This document shows positions 14,230-21,885 of a DNA stretch of 22,840 nucleotides, in pieces (positions within the stretch are counted from its first letter, which is position 1; every line of letters begins with the position of its first letter). A model generated the notes under the pieces. It saw nothing but the letters and a program-made list of their open reading frames with translations. It searched no databases and was not told where the DNA came from. The position numbers and the translations under genes are program-made. Origin of the DNA: an uncultured Oscillospiraceae bacterium. Its GTDB lineage: Bacteria; Bacillota; Clostridia; Oscillospirales; Oscillospiraceae. The stretch covers positions 1-22,840 of the forward strand of contig CANRHF010000008.1 of NCBI GenBank assembly GCA_947630345.1, read 5' to 3'.

Positions 14230-15117
14230 ATGGCAAAGCTGCTTTTAGGAAAAGAAGTTACCGACGCGATGAACAGCGAGCTGTCTCAGCGCGCCGCCGC
14301 CCTGCGGGAAAAGGGCGTGGAGCCCACCCTGGCCTTTCTGCGGATCGGGGAGAACCCCAGCGATCTGAGCTATGAAAAGGGCGCCACCAAGCGGGCCGAG
14401 CTGGTGGGCGTTCGCACGGTGAAGCGGGTACTGCCCGCCGACGCCTCGCTGGAGCAGGTCCTTTCCGCCATCGACGAGCTGAACGCCGACGAGACGGTCC
14501 ACGGCGTGCTGATGTTCCGGCCCCTGCCCAAGCATTTAAAGGCGTACAACGACCTGATCTGCAACCGCTTGGACCCCAAGAAGGACGTGGACTGCATGAC
14601 GGACCTGTCCAACGCGGGGGTCTTCGAGGGCCGCTCCGACCTGGGCTTCGCCCCCTGCACCCCCCAGGCGTGCATGGAGATTCTGGACTACTACGGCATC
14701 GACTGCAAGGGCAAGAACGCGGTGGTCATCGGCCGGAGTCTGGTGGTGGGCAAGCCCGCCGCCATGATGCTCATGGGCAAGAACGCCACCGTGACGGTCT
14801 GCCACACCCGGACGGTGAACACCGCCGCCATCGCCAGCAAGGCGGACATCCTGGTGACCTCCGCCGGGGTGCTGGGGAGCCTGACCAAGGACTTCGTAAA
14901 GCCCGGCCAGGTGGTCATCGACGTGTCCATCAACTGGGACGAGAACAAGCCCAACAGCAAGGGCGGCAAGGGCGCCATCGCCGGCGACGCCGTCTTTGAA
15001 GAGGTGGAGCCCATCGTGGCCGCCATTACGCCGGTACCCGGCGGGGTAGGCAGCGTGACCACCTCCGTGCTGATGAAGCACGTGGTCGTCGCCGCCGAGC
15101 GGGCCGCCGGCTGCTAA
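14230..15117 (+). CDS. folD: Methylenetetrahydrofolate dehydrogenase FolD, probably dehydrogenase only
   Basis: NAD(P)-dependent oxidation or reduction between methylene-THF and methenyl-THF. The 295-residue protein has the FolD two-domain fold: YEKGATKRAELVG (48-60) in the catalytic domain, KKDVDCM with the conserved Asp, then the nucleotide-binding GRSLVVGKPAAMML and a C-terminal TPVPGGVGSVTTSVLMKHV signature. Aligned without gaps from Tyr48, the catalytic Lys of bifunctional FolD (Tyr+4, E. coli Lys54) is Ala52. The Gln of the VQLPLP motif is Phe96 (MFRPLP). Both residues are needed for cyclohydrolase activity in the well-studied enzymes, so that activity is probably absent here. AGGAGG lies 5 bases before ATG 14230, nine bases after the fchA stop. 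Confidence 0.95.
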   Translation: MAKLLLGKEVTDAMNSELSQRAAALREKGVEPTLAFLRIGENPSDLSYEKGATKRAELVGVRTVKRVLPADASLEQVLSAIDELNADETVHGVLMFRPLPKHLKAYNDLICNRLDPKKDVDCMTDLSNAGVFEGRSDLGFAPCTPQACMEILDYYGIDCKGKNAVVIGRSLVVGKPAAMMLMGKNATVTVCHTRTVNTAAIASKADILVTSAGVLGSLTKDFVKPGQVVIDVSINWDENKPNSKGGKGAIAGDAVFEEVEPIVAAITPVPGGVGSVTTSVLMKHVVVAAERAAGC

Positions 15118-15149
15118 GAAAAGTCCCCGCGGGGAGCGGGCGAGGGCAG

Positions 15150-15375
15150 TTTTTTCCTGCCTACCTTCTTATTTCTGTGCATCCCACGCTGTGAATGCTC
15201 CCCCGGCCCCTTCCGGGGGAGGTACTTTCTTGCCGCCGAGCAAGAAAGTACCCAAAGAAGTCGGCTTAGGGGGCGCTTCGAGCAAAGGCGCCCCCTTAAG
15301 GACCCCCCGCCGCTCCCCAAAAGTGCAGATAAATGGCGTACAGTTGTGGGCTTACGACTTTGTAAAGTAGGCATT
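15150..15375 (+). repeat. Dispersed hairpin repeat, copy C
   Basis: Begins about 30 bases after the folD stop. It has a CTCCCCCGG/CCGGGGGAG stem. The main hairpin has 13 perfect pairs (GGTACTTTCTTGC at 15221-15233, loop CGCCGA, right arm 15240-15252). The third stem, GGGGGCGC with GCGCCCCC, surrounds the shared apex. CCCCCCGCCGCTCCCC and the shared tail TTGTGGGCTTACG (15344-15356) follow. It is the most complete copy in the window. The remaining 15376-15443 before the next gene shows a ribosome site but no clear promoter. Confidence 0.85.
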
Positions 15376-15443
15376 CAAATCCTTCTTCCCCGGCAGAAAT
15401 AAAGTTAAAAGACCATCTTTTCGATCTCAATGGAGGCGAGATC

Positions 15444-16766
15444 ATGAAAAAACTGAAAGAACTCCCGGAGTCCGATTTTCTAAAGCTCTTTTTCGCTTTT
15501 ATTTCCCTATCCTTCCTGGTGGGGGCCGTGTGTATGCCGGACCGGGCGGACATGTTCGCGGGCCTCGGGCGTATCGTCTCCTCCCCCAGCAAGCTGTCCC
15601 TGAACACCTTCGCTGTAGGCGGCGCGGCGGGCACCTTCCTCAATATGGGCCTGGTGGCCCTGGCCTCCACGGCCCTATTCCAGTTTTGCGGGGCCAAGCC
15701 CAATAACGTCTCCACCCTGGCCTTTCTGCTGACCCTGGGCTTCTCCGGCTGGGGCATCAACATCGTGAATATGTGGCCCGGGGTCCTGGGCGTGTTCCTG
15801 TACTGCCTGGTGAAAAAAGCCGCCCCCGGCTCCATGGTGGGCGCCATGCTCTTTTCCACCGGCCTGGCCCCCCTGTTCTCCGATCTGATGCTCCGCTATC
15901 CCGGCGCGGAGGTGGTGGGCTTCCAGCCCCTTGGAATTCTCCTGGCCGTGGCCATCGGCCTGGCGGTGGGCTTCTTCCTGCCCGCCGGCATCGCCTACGC
16001 CCCCAAGGTCCACCACGGCTTCGTCCTCTACTCCGCCGCCCTGCCGGTGGGCATGACGGCCTTCCTGCTCCAGGGCGCGCTGTACAAGACCATGGGCGTC
16101 GACGTGCCCGCCCTGACCACCGAAGCGGGCAGCCATCCCCTGGCGGTGAATGTATTCTGCCTGGTTCTGTTCGGGCTGTGTATCGCGGGAGCCTTCCTCC
16201 TGGGCTGCAAGCCCAAGGACTATTGGGAAGTGCTGAAGGACCGGGAGATGTCTGTCAGCGTCTCCGGCAAATTCGGGACCGCCGCCATGCTGATGAACAT
16301 GGGCGTCTACGGCCTGTTCATCCTGGCCTACTACAACCTGATCGGCGCCACCTTCTCCGCCGTGACCCTGGGCGTCATTTTCTGTATGCTCTGCTGCGGC
16401 AACTCCGGCTCCAATCCCCGGACGGTGCTGCCCCTGCTCCTGGGCTATGTGGGGGCCTCCTTCCTGTTCATGGGCCTGTCCACGCTGGCCGGCGGGAACT
16501 TCGCCCAGGCCATCAACGCCCAAGCCATCGTGGTGGGGGCCTGCTTCTGCAACGGCCTGTCCCCCATCGTCCGGAAGTACGGCTGGCAGTACGGCATTGC
16601 CGCCGGGGTGCTGCACTACTGCATCGTCACCACCGTGCCCAACCTCCACGGTGGCTTCTGCCTGTACAATGGCGGCCTGACCTCCTGCCTGGTGTGCCTG
16701 ATCTTCGTGCCGGTTTTGGAGAACCTCTGCAAAACCCACGAGGAACGCCTTTCGGCAAAAGCGTAA
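15444..16766 (+). CDS. DUF1576-type integral membrane protein
   Basis: A 440-residue, very hydrophobic protein with roughly ten to twelve membrane segments and a short cytoplasmic-looking N-terminus (MKKLKELPESD). It resembles the DUF1576 family of Clostridia, which I recall as uncharacterised. Features that can be seen include NTFAVGGAAGTFLNMG near 53-68, GWGINIVNMWPGVLGV near 97-112, a conserved-looking CCGNSGSNPRTVLP loop, and HGGFCLYNGGLTSC near the end. The two halves look alike (G-rich helices with NMG in each), which would fit an inverted-repeat transporter. No substrate is suggested by the sequence. GGAGG precedes ATG 15444. The gene stands alone between repeat copy C and a strong terminator. 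Confidence 0.75.
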   Translation: MKKLKELPESDFLKLFFAFISLSFLVGAVCMPDRADMFAGLGRIVSSPSKLSLNTFAVGGAAGTFLNMGLVALASTALFQFCGAKPNNVSTLAFLLTLGFSGWGINIVNMWPGVLGVFLYCLVKKAAPGSMVGAMLFSTGLAPLFSDLMLRYPGAEVVGFQPLGILLAVAIGLAVGFFLPAGIAYAPKVHHGFVLYSAALPVGMTAFLLQGALYKTMGVDVPALTTEAGSHPLAVNVFCLVLFGLCIAGAFLLGCKPKDYWEVLKDREMSVSVSGKFGTAAMLMNMGVYGLFILAYYNLIGATFSAVTLGVIFCMLCCGNSGSNPRTVLPLLLGYVGASFLFMGLSTLAGGNFAQAINAQAIVVGACFCNGLSPIVRKYGWQYGIAAGVLHYCIVTTVPNLHGGFCLYNGGLTSCLVCLIFVPVLENLCKTHEERLSAKA

Positions 16767-16770
16767 AACA

Positions 16771-16805
16771 CCGGCTCCCCAAAATTTGGGGAGCCGGAAT
16801 TTTTA
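16771..16805. terminator. Bidirectional terminator between convergent genes
   Basis: A perfect stem of 12 bp (CCGGCTCCCCAA with TTGGGGAGCCGG, 16771-16797) is followed by AATTTTTA on the plus strand and by TGTTTTA on the minus strand. It serves the DUF1576 gene from the left. From the right it serves the lipoprotein gene, whose stop codon overlaps the T tract. Confidence 0.88.
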
Positions 16806-18227
16806 TCGCGCCTCGGTATTGCTCAGGAACCGGTAGCCGGTCCGGCTCTCATAGCGCAGGGTCCGCATGGAGAAGACCATCTCCTGGCCGTCCCGGGTGT
16901 AGAACAGCCGGACCACCCCGGTCTGGGGATTGTAGTCCCCGGCGGTGAACACCGGGGCCGGAGCCTCCTCCGACGGGGTCAGGGGCAGATAGTAGCAGTC
17001 CGTCTCCTCCAGGTAGCGCAGGCCCTTGGCCTCCGTCAGGCCCAGATACCGGTCCAGCACCTCCGCCACCCGCTCCGCCGGAAGCCGGAGCCAAACGGTG
17101 TCCTCCTCCCCCAGAAGGTACCGCTCCACATGGTCCGCAGTGCCCTCCTCCGGGAAGCCCCAGGCAAAGAAGCGGGTCAGATCCAGCTCCTCCGGCGAGG
17201 TGAAGGTACAGCCCAGGGCGGCGGCGTAGTAATTGCCCGGCTGGCGGCCGTAGGGGGCGGAGATCTGGGTGAACAGGAGCTGATAATTTTCCAGCTCCTC
17301 CGCCGTCATAGAATGGATCTCCGGCTCGATGGACAGGCCGCTGTTGTCATAGGTCATGGGCCAGCCGTAGTCCCAGGGGGAGTAATTTTTGGCGTCGGGG
17401 GAGAAGTGGTCGTGGGACAGGTCCTTTTCCCCGAACCAGCAGTTGTCAATGACCCCCAGCTCCACCGTCTCCTCTCCGGTGCGGGTGTCCAACCGGGACC
17501 GGAGCAGGGGCCGCTTCTCGGACCCGAACTGAAGGGCCCAGCAGGCCAAAAAGTCATTCTGCGTCTCCTCCGGCGGCTCGGCGATCAGCTCCATGCTGTC
17601 CGGCTCCGCGTGGGAGCGCTCAAATTTGGGGTAAAATTCCGGGTTCATGTAGGTTGTCTCCACCAGGGTGGTGTCCAAAACCCGGCAGTGCAGCCAGTAG
17701 ATATTGTACCCCGGCACGGTCTTGACGGTGTCCAGCCGCTCCTCCGGCAGGTAGAGCCGGTAGACGGCCATGTCCTCCCCGGCGGAGGCGATGAAGAACA
17801 CCGCGTCCCGGGCCGCCAGGGTCAGCTCCCGCACATTTTCCCCGGTAAAAAGGGTCTTAGTCTTTCCGGTCAGCAGCTCCACCTCCAGGACCTCCGTACC
17901 CGTGGCGCAATAGGCGGCCACCCCGTTGCTGGCCCAGTTCTCCCCGGTCAGCCCGGCGGAATCCGGCACGGTGTAGACAGCCTCCCCCTTTTCGGAGAGG
18001 ACCTGGAGCCCCGCCTCCGTCTTGGCTACATGGAAGGTTCCGCCGGGGGCGGTCCAGGCGTTATTCTCCCCCGCCGCCCGAGGCCGGGAGAAAAACTCCT
18101 CATAGGACAGCCGCTGCCATTCCTCCGGGGCCCATGCCGGGCTTCCGGCGTCCGCCGGCGTCAGCGCCGCCTGGCAGCCTGACAGCAGCAGGCAAAATGT
18201 CAAGAAAACAGCACAAATGCGTTTCAT
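16803..18227 (-). CDS. Putative lipoprotein, paralogue of the upstream gene
   Basis: A 474-residue secreted protein with a lipoprotein signal (MKRICAVFLT..., lipobox LLSGC, Cys18), so it is probably anchored to the outside of the membrane. The mature part contains WQRLSYEEFFSRPRA near 35-51 and a probable beta-propeller-like region (about 60-200) with short strand repeats such as EVLEVELLTGKTKTLFTGE and RLYLPEERLDTV. YMNPEFYP and HDHFSPDAKNYSP (about 272-284) follow, and the C-terminal part has YLEETDCYYLP and VVRLFYTRDGQEM. All these blocks recur in the neighbour (18259-19857). No family is recognised and no function is proposed. ATG 18227 is chosen over the longer frame because AAGGAGA and the signal peptide fit it. 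Only 31 bases separate it from its paralogue. Confidence 0.85.
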   Translation of the reverse strand: MKRICAVFLTFCLLLSGCQAALTPADAGSPAWAPEEWQRLSYEEFFSRPRAAGENNAWTAPGGTFHVAKTEAGLQVLSEKGEAVYTVPDSAGLTGENWASNGVAAYCATGTEVLEVELLTGKTKTLFTGENVRELTLAARDAVFFIASAGEDMAVYRLYLPEERLDTVKTVPGYNIYWLHCRVLDTTLVETTYMNPEFYPKFERSHAEPDSMELIAEPPEETQNDFLACWALQFGSEKRPLLRSRLDTRTGEETVELGVIDNCWFGEKDLSHDHFSPDAKNYSPWDYGWPMTYDNSGLSIEPEIHSMTAEELENYQLLFTQISAPYGRQPGNYYAAALGCTFTSPEELDLTRFFAWGFPEEGTADHVERYLLGEEDTVWLRLPAERVAEVLDRYLGLTEAKGLRYLEETDCYYLPLTPSEEAPAPVFTAGDYNPQTGVVRLFYTRDGQEMVFSMRTLRYESRTGYRFLSNTEAR

Positions 18228-18258
18228 CTTCCGTCTCCTTTCTATCGGGGTAGGCTCC

Positions 18259-19857
18259 TCATTCATATTGGCCGTACATCCATCCCTGGGCCTGCTCCGC
18301 CGGCAGGTGATACCAGAAGGCGTTCCCCTCTCCGTCCCAGTGGACATACATGGCAAGTACCATCTCCCGGCCGTTTTCGTCGGTATAGAACAGCCGCACC
18401 GCGCGATTCTGGCACAGATACTCTCCGCCGGTGAAGGTAACGCCCTTGGGCGCCTGGGCGGCGGCGGGAATGTAGTAGCAGTCCGTCTCCTCTAGATAGA
18501 TCAGCGCATCAAGACCCGACGTGGTACCCAGATATTGGTTCAAAACCGCCCGGGCCTTCCCCGCCGGCAGGCGGAAATACTCCTTGCCGGCAAGATCCAC
18601 CTGGCTGCCCAGCAAATACCGCTCCACATTGGTCAGCGGTCCCTCCTCGGGAAAGCCGCCGGCAAGAAACTGCTCCGCGGGCGCCTCCTCGGGACCGTCA
18701 AAGGTCCCAGAAAGGGCGGCGGCGTAGTAATTCGGCTGCTGGAGGGCGTAGGGGTCCTCCACGACGGTGAAGAGCGCCTGGTAGGACGCCAGCTCCTCCT
18801 CTGTCAGGGGGATCACCGTCTGGAAGGAGGCGTCCAGCCCGCTTTTCTCCAGGCCCACGGGCCAGTTGTAATCCGCCGGGGAATAATTCAGCGCCTCCGG
18901 AGAAAAGTGGTCGTGGGTATTGTCCCCGGTGCCGAAATAGCAGTTGTCCAGAACGCCGAAGGCGTCCTCCGTCTCCCCGGTCAGTGTGTCCAGACTCCGG
19001 CGAATCAGGGGCCGGACGCCGGAATCGAACTGTACCGCCCAGCACAGCAGCAAGGTCCCATTCTCCCACTCCGGGGCGGCCTGGTTTTCGGCGGTAAAGG
19101 CCCGGGCCATTTCCGGCGCTAAGAACGCCTCGCTCTGCCGGATGGGACCGGCGGCGTCCGCCATGGTTTGCAGCAGCAGGGGGTAAAAATCCGGGTTCAT
19201 GTACCGCAGCTCCACCAGGGCGGAGTCCTCCACCTGGTAGCTCAGCCAGTGTTCATTATATCCCGGCAGGGCGGCCACAGTGTCCAGCCGCTCCTCCGGC
19301 AGGTACAGCCGCAGCAGGGAGACCTCCTCCCCCGTCTCGGCCAGGAAGAAGAGCAGGTCCTGTCCCGCCAGGGTCAGTTCCCGTACCTTCTCCCCGGAGA
19401 AAAGGGTCCTGGTCTTGCCGGTTTTCAGCTCCAGCTCCAGGACCTCCCGGCCGTCCCGAACGCCGTAGGCGCGGCGTCCGTTGGAGGCCCAGGTTATTTC
19501 CGCCAGCTCCTCGCTGTCGGGCACCTGATACACCGGGACCGCCTCGGCAGATCCCGAATTGATCATCTGCACCTCCAGGCCGTTTTCGGTACCCACTAAA
19601 TTGAAGGTCGCGCCGGGCCTGCTGGGGGAGGTCCATCCCCAGGAAGGCTCCGCCGCCCGGGGCCGGGAAAAATATTCGTCATAGGATAGCTGCGTCCAGC
19701 TCTCCGGGGCCCAATCCACATCCTCATCGCTGGACTCCGGCGGCTGGGAGGAACCCGAACCGGTGGGGGTTTTGCCATCCGTTCCGGCGGGCTCCGCTAT
19801 CTGGCACCCCACGAGGGTCAGCGCGACCAGAATCATCATGGCAATCCATCTTTTCAT
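18259..19857 (-). CDS. Putative lipoprotein, first gene of the tandem pair
   Basis: A 532-residue lipoprotein (signal MKRWIAMMIL..., lipobox TLVGC, Cys18). A low-complexity linker of Gly, Ser, Thr and Pro (about 21-45) is longer than in its paralogue. Shared blocks in the same order are WTQLSYDEYFSRPRA, EVLELELKTGKTRTLFSGE, RLYLPEERLDTVAALPGYN, YMNPDFYP, THDHFSPEALNYSP, YLEETDCYYIP and AVRLFYTDENGREM. This shows an old tandem duplication followed by divergence. The function is unknown; the propeller-like N-terminal part suggests a binding or sensing role, which is weak inference. ATG 19857 has AGGAGGG just upstream. It is transcribed from the strong promoter at 19890-19918 together with the downstream paralogue. 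Confidence 0.85.
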   Translation of the reverse strand: MKRWIAMMILVALTLVGCQIAEPAGTDGKTPTGSGSSQPPESSDEDVDWAPESWTQLSYDEYFSRPRAAEPSWGWTSPSRPGATFNLVGTENGLEVQMINSGSAEAVPVYQVPDSEELAEITWASNGRRAYGVRDGREVLELELKTGKTRTLFSGEKVRELTLAGQDLLFFLAETGEEVSLLRLYLPEERLDTVAALPGYNEHWLSYQVEDSALVELRYMNPDFYPLLLQTMADAAGPIRQSEAFLAPEMARAFTAENQAAPEWENGTLLLCWAVQFDSGVRPLIRRSLDTLTGETEDAFGVLDNCYFGTGDNTHDHFSPEALNYSPADYNWPVGLEKSGLDASFQTVIPLTEEELASYQALFTVVEDPYALQQPNYYAAALSGTFDGPEEAPAEQFLAGGFPEEGPLTNVERYLLGSQVDLAGKEYFRLPAGKARAVLNQYLGTTSGLDALIYLEETDCYYIPAAAQAPKGVTFTGGEYLCQNRAVRLFYTDENGREMVLAMYVHWDGEGNAFWYHLPAEQAQGWMYGQYE

Positions 19858-19889
19858 ATCTGCTCCCTCCTGAATGCTGAATTGGTACA

Positions 19890-19918
19890 AGTATACCATG
19901 CAAGGGGTTTTTTGTCAA
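19890..19918 (-). promoter_or_regulatory. Strong sigma-A promoter of the lipoprotein pair
   Basis: On the minus strand, TTGACA (plus 19913-19918), a 17-bp spacer and TATACT (plus 19890-19895), with TG one base before the -10 (extended -10). It is divergent from the glycosyltransferase promoter about 75 bp away. Confidence 0.85.
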
Positions 19919-19994
19919 TACCAACAAAAAATTTAACAAAATTCATGCAAAATTCACACATCCTTCCGAAAGCCCCAGGGTATATCGGGAAATA

Positions 19995-20023
19995 TTGACT
20001 TCTAAGGCCGAACGTGCTATAAT
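19995..20023 (+). promoter_or_regulatory. Sigma-A promoter of the glycosyltransferase-plsY-like pair
   Basis: TTGACT (19995-20000), a 17-bp spacer and a perfect TATAAT (20018-20023), about 30 bases before the ATG at 20053. The region between this and the divergent promoter is AT-rich. Confidence 0.85.
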
Positions 20024-20052
20024 ATTGCATTATAGAAAAATAAGAGGTTTTT

Positions 20053-21144
20053 ATGAACGTCCTCATTTTGAGCTGTCACACCGGGGACGGGCACAACAGC
20101 GCCGCCCTGGCCATCGCGGAGGCCCTGACTGCCCAGGGGGCGCAGTGGGAGCTGGCGGACCCGGTGGCTTTTAAAAGCGAGCGGGCGCGGCGGTTTGTGG
20201 CAGGATTTTATACCGGCATGGTCCGGAAGGTCCCCCTGGCCTTCGGCGCGCTGTACAAGGTGGGCCGGATCTACAGCAATACCGGCGTCACCTCGCCGGT
20301 GTACTACGCCAACGCCACCTACGCCGGCCGCCTCTATGATTATATTCGGGAACAGGGATTCGACGCGGTGATCTCCACCCACCTGTACGGGATGGAGGCC
20401 ATGACCGCCGTTCACAACCGGTACGACGCCGCCTTCCCCAGCTACGGGGTGATGACGGACTATACCAGCATCCCCTTCTTTTCCGAGACGGTGCTGGCCG
20501 GTTACTTTGTGGCCCGGTGCGGCATTGCCGGGGATCTGCGCAGCGTCCACATCCCGCCGGAGCGGATTTTCGAGACGGGCATCCCCGTGGGACGGAAATT
20601 CCGCCGCCGGGTGCCCCGGGCGGAGGCCCGGGAGCGACTAGGCATCCCCCAGGAGGAGCGAATGGTGCTGGTGATGACCGGGGGCGTGGGCTGTGAAAAT
20701 ATGGTGAGCCTGTGCGGCCTGCTGGCCCGGGGCCCGGGCCGGACCTACCTGCTGACGGGGCGGAACCAGTCCCTTCGGGAGCGGGTGGAGGGCCGCTTCG
20801 GAAGCAGCGTGGTGACCCTGGGCTTCACGGACCAGGTCAATCTGTATATGAACGCGGCGGACGTGCTGATCACCAAGCCCGGCGGCCTTTCCTCCACAGA
20901 GGCGGCGGTGGCGGAGGTGCCCATCGTCCACTTTAAGGCCATCCCTGGATGCGAGACCTGCAACGCGGAATTTTTCTCCAAGCGGGGTATGTCCTACTGG
21001 GCCAAATCCGACGCCGAGGCGGCGGAGGCAGCCTGGGGGCTGGCTTCGGACCCAGCTCGGGCGGAGGCCATGCGCCAAGCCCAGCGCCTCTGGATCCAGC
21101 CCGACGCCGCGGATGAGATCGTAAAGAAGGTGTTGGAAGGATGA
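20053..21144 (+). CDS. MGDG synthase-type glycosyltransferase (diacylglycerol glycosyltransferase-like)
   Basis: A GT28/GT-B fold enzyme of the MGDG-synthase/UgtP group. Members transfer glucose or galactose from a UDP-sugar to diacylglycerol at the inner face of the membrane. The 363-residue protein starts with the family's acceptor-side motif SCHTGDGHNSAALAIAEAL (7-25). It has STHLYGMEA near 115, and a C-terminal nucleotide-sugar site with TGGVGCENM, GFTDQVNLYMNAADVLITKPGG and SSTEAAVAEVPIVH. There is no signal peptide. The ribosome site (AAGAGG) is weak. The last codons overlap the next gene by four bases (ATGA), so the two are translationally coupled. The acceptor lipid is inferred from the family and from the PlsY-like neighbour. 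Confidence 0.85.
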   Translation: MNVLILSCHTGDGHNSAALAIAEALTAQGAQWELADPVAFKSERARRFVAGFYTGMVRKVPLAFGALYKVGRIYSNTGVTSPVYYANATYAGRLYDYIREQGFDAVISTHLYGMEAMTAVHNRYDAAFPSYGVMTDYTSIPFFSETVLAGYFVARCGIAGDLRSVHIPPERIFETGIPVGRKFRRRVPRAEARERLGIPQEERMVLVMTGGVGCENMVSLCGLLARGPGRTYLLTGRNQSLRERVEGRFGSSVVTLGFTDQVNLYMNAADVLITKPGGLSSTEAAVAEVPIVHFKAIPGCETCNAEFFSKRGMSYWAKSDAEAAEAAWGLASDPARAEAMRQAQRLWIQPDAADEIVKKVLEG

Positions 21145-21794
21145 ATCGGGAATATCCGCTTTGGGCGGCCCTGGTGGTGGGCGGCTTCTTCCTGGGCAGC
21201 GTCATGTTCTGCTATCTGCTGCCCAAGCTCCTGCTGAATAAGGACATCTGCGCCGAGCACCCAGACCACAATCCCGGCGCGGCCAATGTGTTCCTGTCCT
21301 GCGGGGTGGAGATGGGAATTCTGTGCCTGTTTCTGGACATCGCCAAGGGATTCGTGCCGGTGTGGATCGCCCTGCGGCGCTTAGGGACGGACAACCTATG
21401 GTTTTCCGCCGTCATGGCGGCCCCGGTGCTGGGCCACGCCATCGCGCCGCTGAACCATATGCGGGGCGGCAAGTGCATCGCCACCTCCTTCGGCGTGCTG
21501 CTGGCGCTGATGCCGGTAAGCAACGTGGTGTTTGTGCTGGCGGCGCTGTACATCCTGTTTTCCACCCTGGTAAAGCTCAATCCCCATTCCAAGCGGAGTA
21601 TTGTTACCTTCGGCCTGTTCACCCTGATCAGCGTGCCGCTCTTGCTGCTGGGGCACAAGGACTTCATCGCCGTGGGCTGCGTGGCCATCTCCCTGACGGT
21701 GATCTACCGGCACCGGGTCGCGCCGGATGCCGTGGAGGAGCCCCAGTCCGTGGATACGGCGCCAGATTCCCAGCCCGCCGAGCGGAAGAAATAA
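21141..21794 (+). CDS. PlsY-like glycerol-3-phosphate acyltransferase family protein (divergent)
   Basis: A membrane protein of 217 residues with about five membrane segments and a hydrophilic C-terminal tail. PlsY moves an acyl group from acyl-phosphate to glycerol 3-phosphate, the first step of phospholipid synthesis. Family landmarks are present in order: LGS near 18-20, NPGAANV (normally GNIGATNV or GNPGATNV) near 44-50, DIAKG, and GHAIAPLNHMRGGKCIATSFG, which matches the GHxFPxxxxFKGGKGVATxxG motif. The second glycine of GGKG is Cys. These differences suggest a specialised or divergent member rather than the housekeeping enzyme. ATG 21141 overlaps the end of the glycosyltransferase gene, supporting a joint role in lipid or glycolipid synthesis. 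Confidence 0.78.
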   Translation: MNREYPLWAALVVGGFFLGSVMFCYLLPKLLLNKDICAEHPDHNPGAANVFLSCGVEMGILCLFLDIAKGFVPVWIALRRLGTDNLWFSAVMAAPVLGHAIAPLNHMRGGKCIATSFGVLLALMPVSNVVFVLAALYILFSTLVKLNPHSKRSIVTFGLFTLISVPLLLLGHKDFIAVGCVAISLTVIYRHRVAPDAVEEPQSVDTAPDSQPAERKK

Positions 21795-21799
21795 AGAAA

Positions 21800-21829
21800 C
21801 TGGCCGCCCTTGGCTCCAAGGGCGGCCAG
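21800..21829. terminator. Long hairpin after the plsY-like gene, probable terminator at the phage boundary
   Basis: A perfect 14-bp inverted repeat, CTGGCCGCCCTTGG with CCAAGGGCGGCCAG, separated by CT. On the minus strand it is followed by TTTCTTTATTTC, so it could end leftward transcription from the holin gene. On the plus strand it lies six bases after the plsY-like stop but is followed only by TTCGTATAA, a weak T tract. Confidence 0.7.
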
Positions 21830-21848
21830 TTCGTATAATGAAGGCTGC

Positions 21849-21879
21849 CGCTGCCTCCCGGCAATTCCGGGAGGCAGCG
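21849..21879. repeat. Second perfect hairpin in the convergent gap
   Basis: Arms CGCTGCCTCCCGG and CCGGGAGGCAGCG (13 bp) around CAATT, six bases beyond the holin stop codon. Neither side has a strong T run. Together with the hairpin at 21800-21829 it fills the 91-bp gap between the plsY-like gene and the holin. Confidence 0.8.
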
Positions 21880-21885
21880 CGTTCC

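Noticed and set aside
15114..15374. Short open frames across the repeat copies that encode similar peptides (SKRP…LLxxLSC)
   Set aside because: They follow the dispersed repeat, run antisense to its hairpins, lack ribosome sites, and their similarity is explained by the repeat itself.
21795..21885. Phage attachment site at the plsY-holin junction
   Set aside because: No tRNA, integrase or direct repeat is visible within the window; the junction contains only two hairpins.
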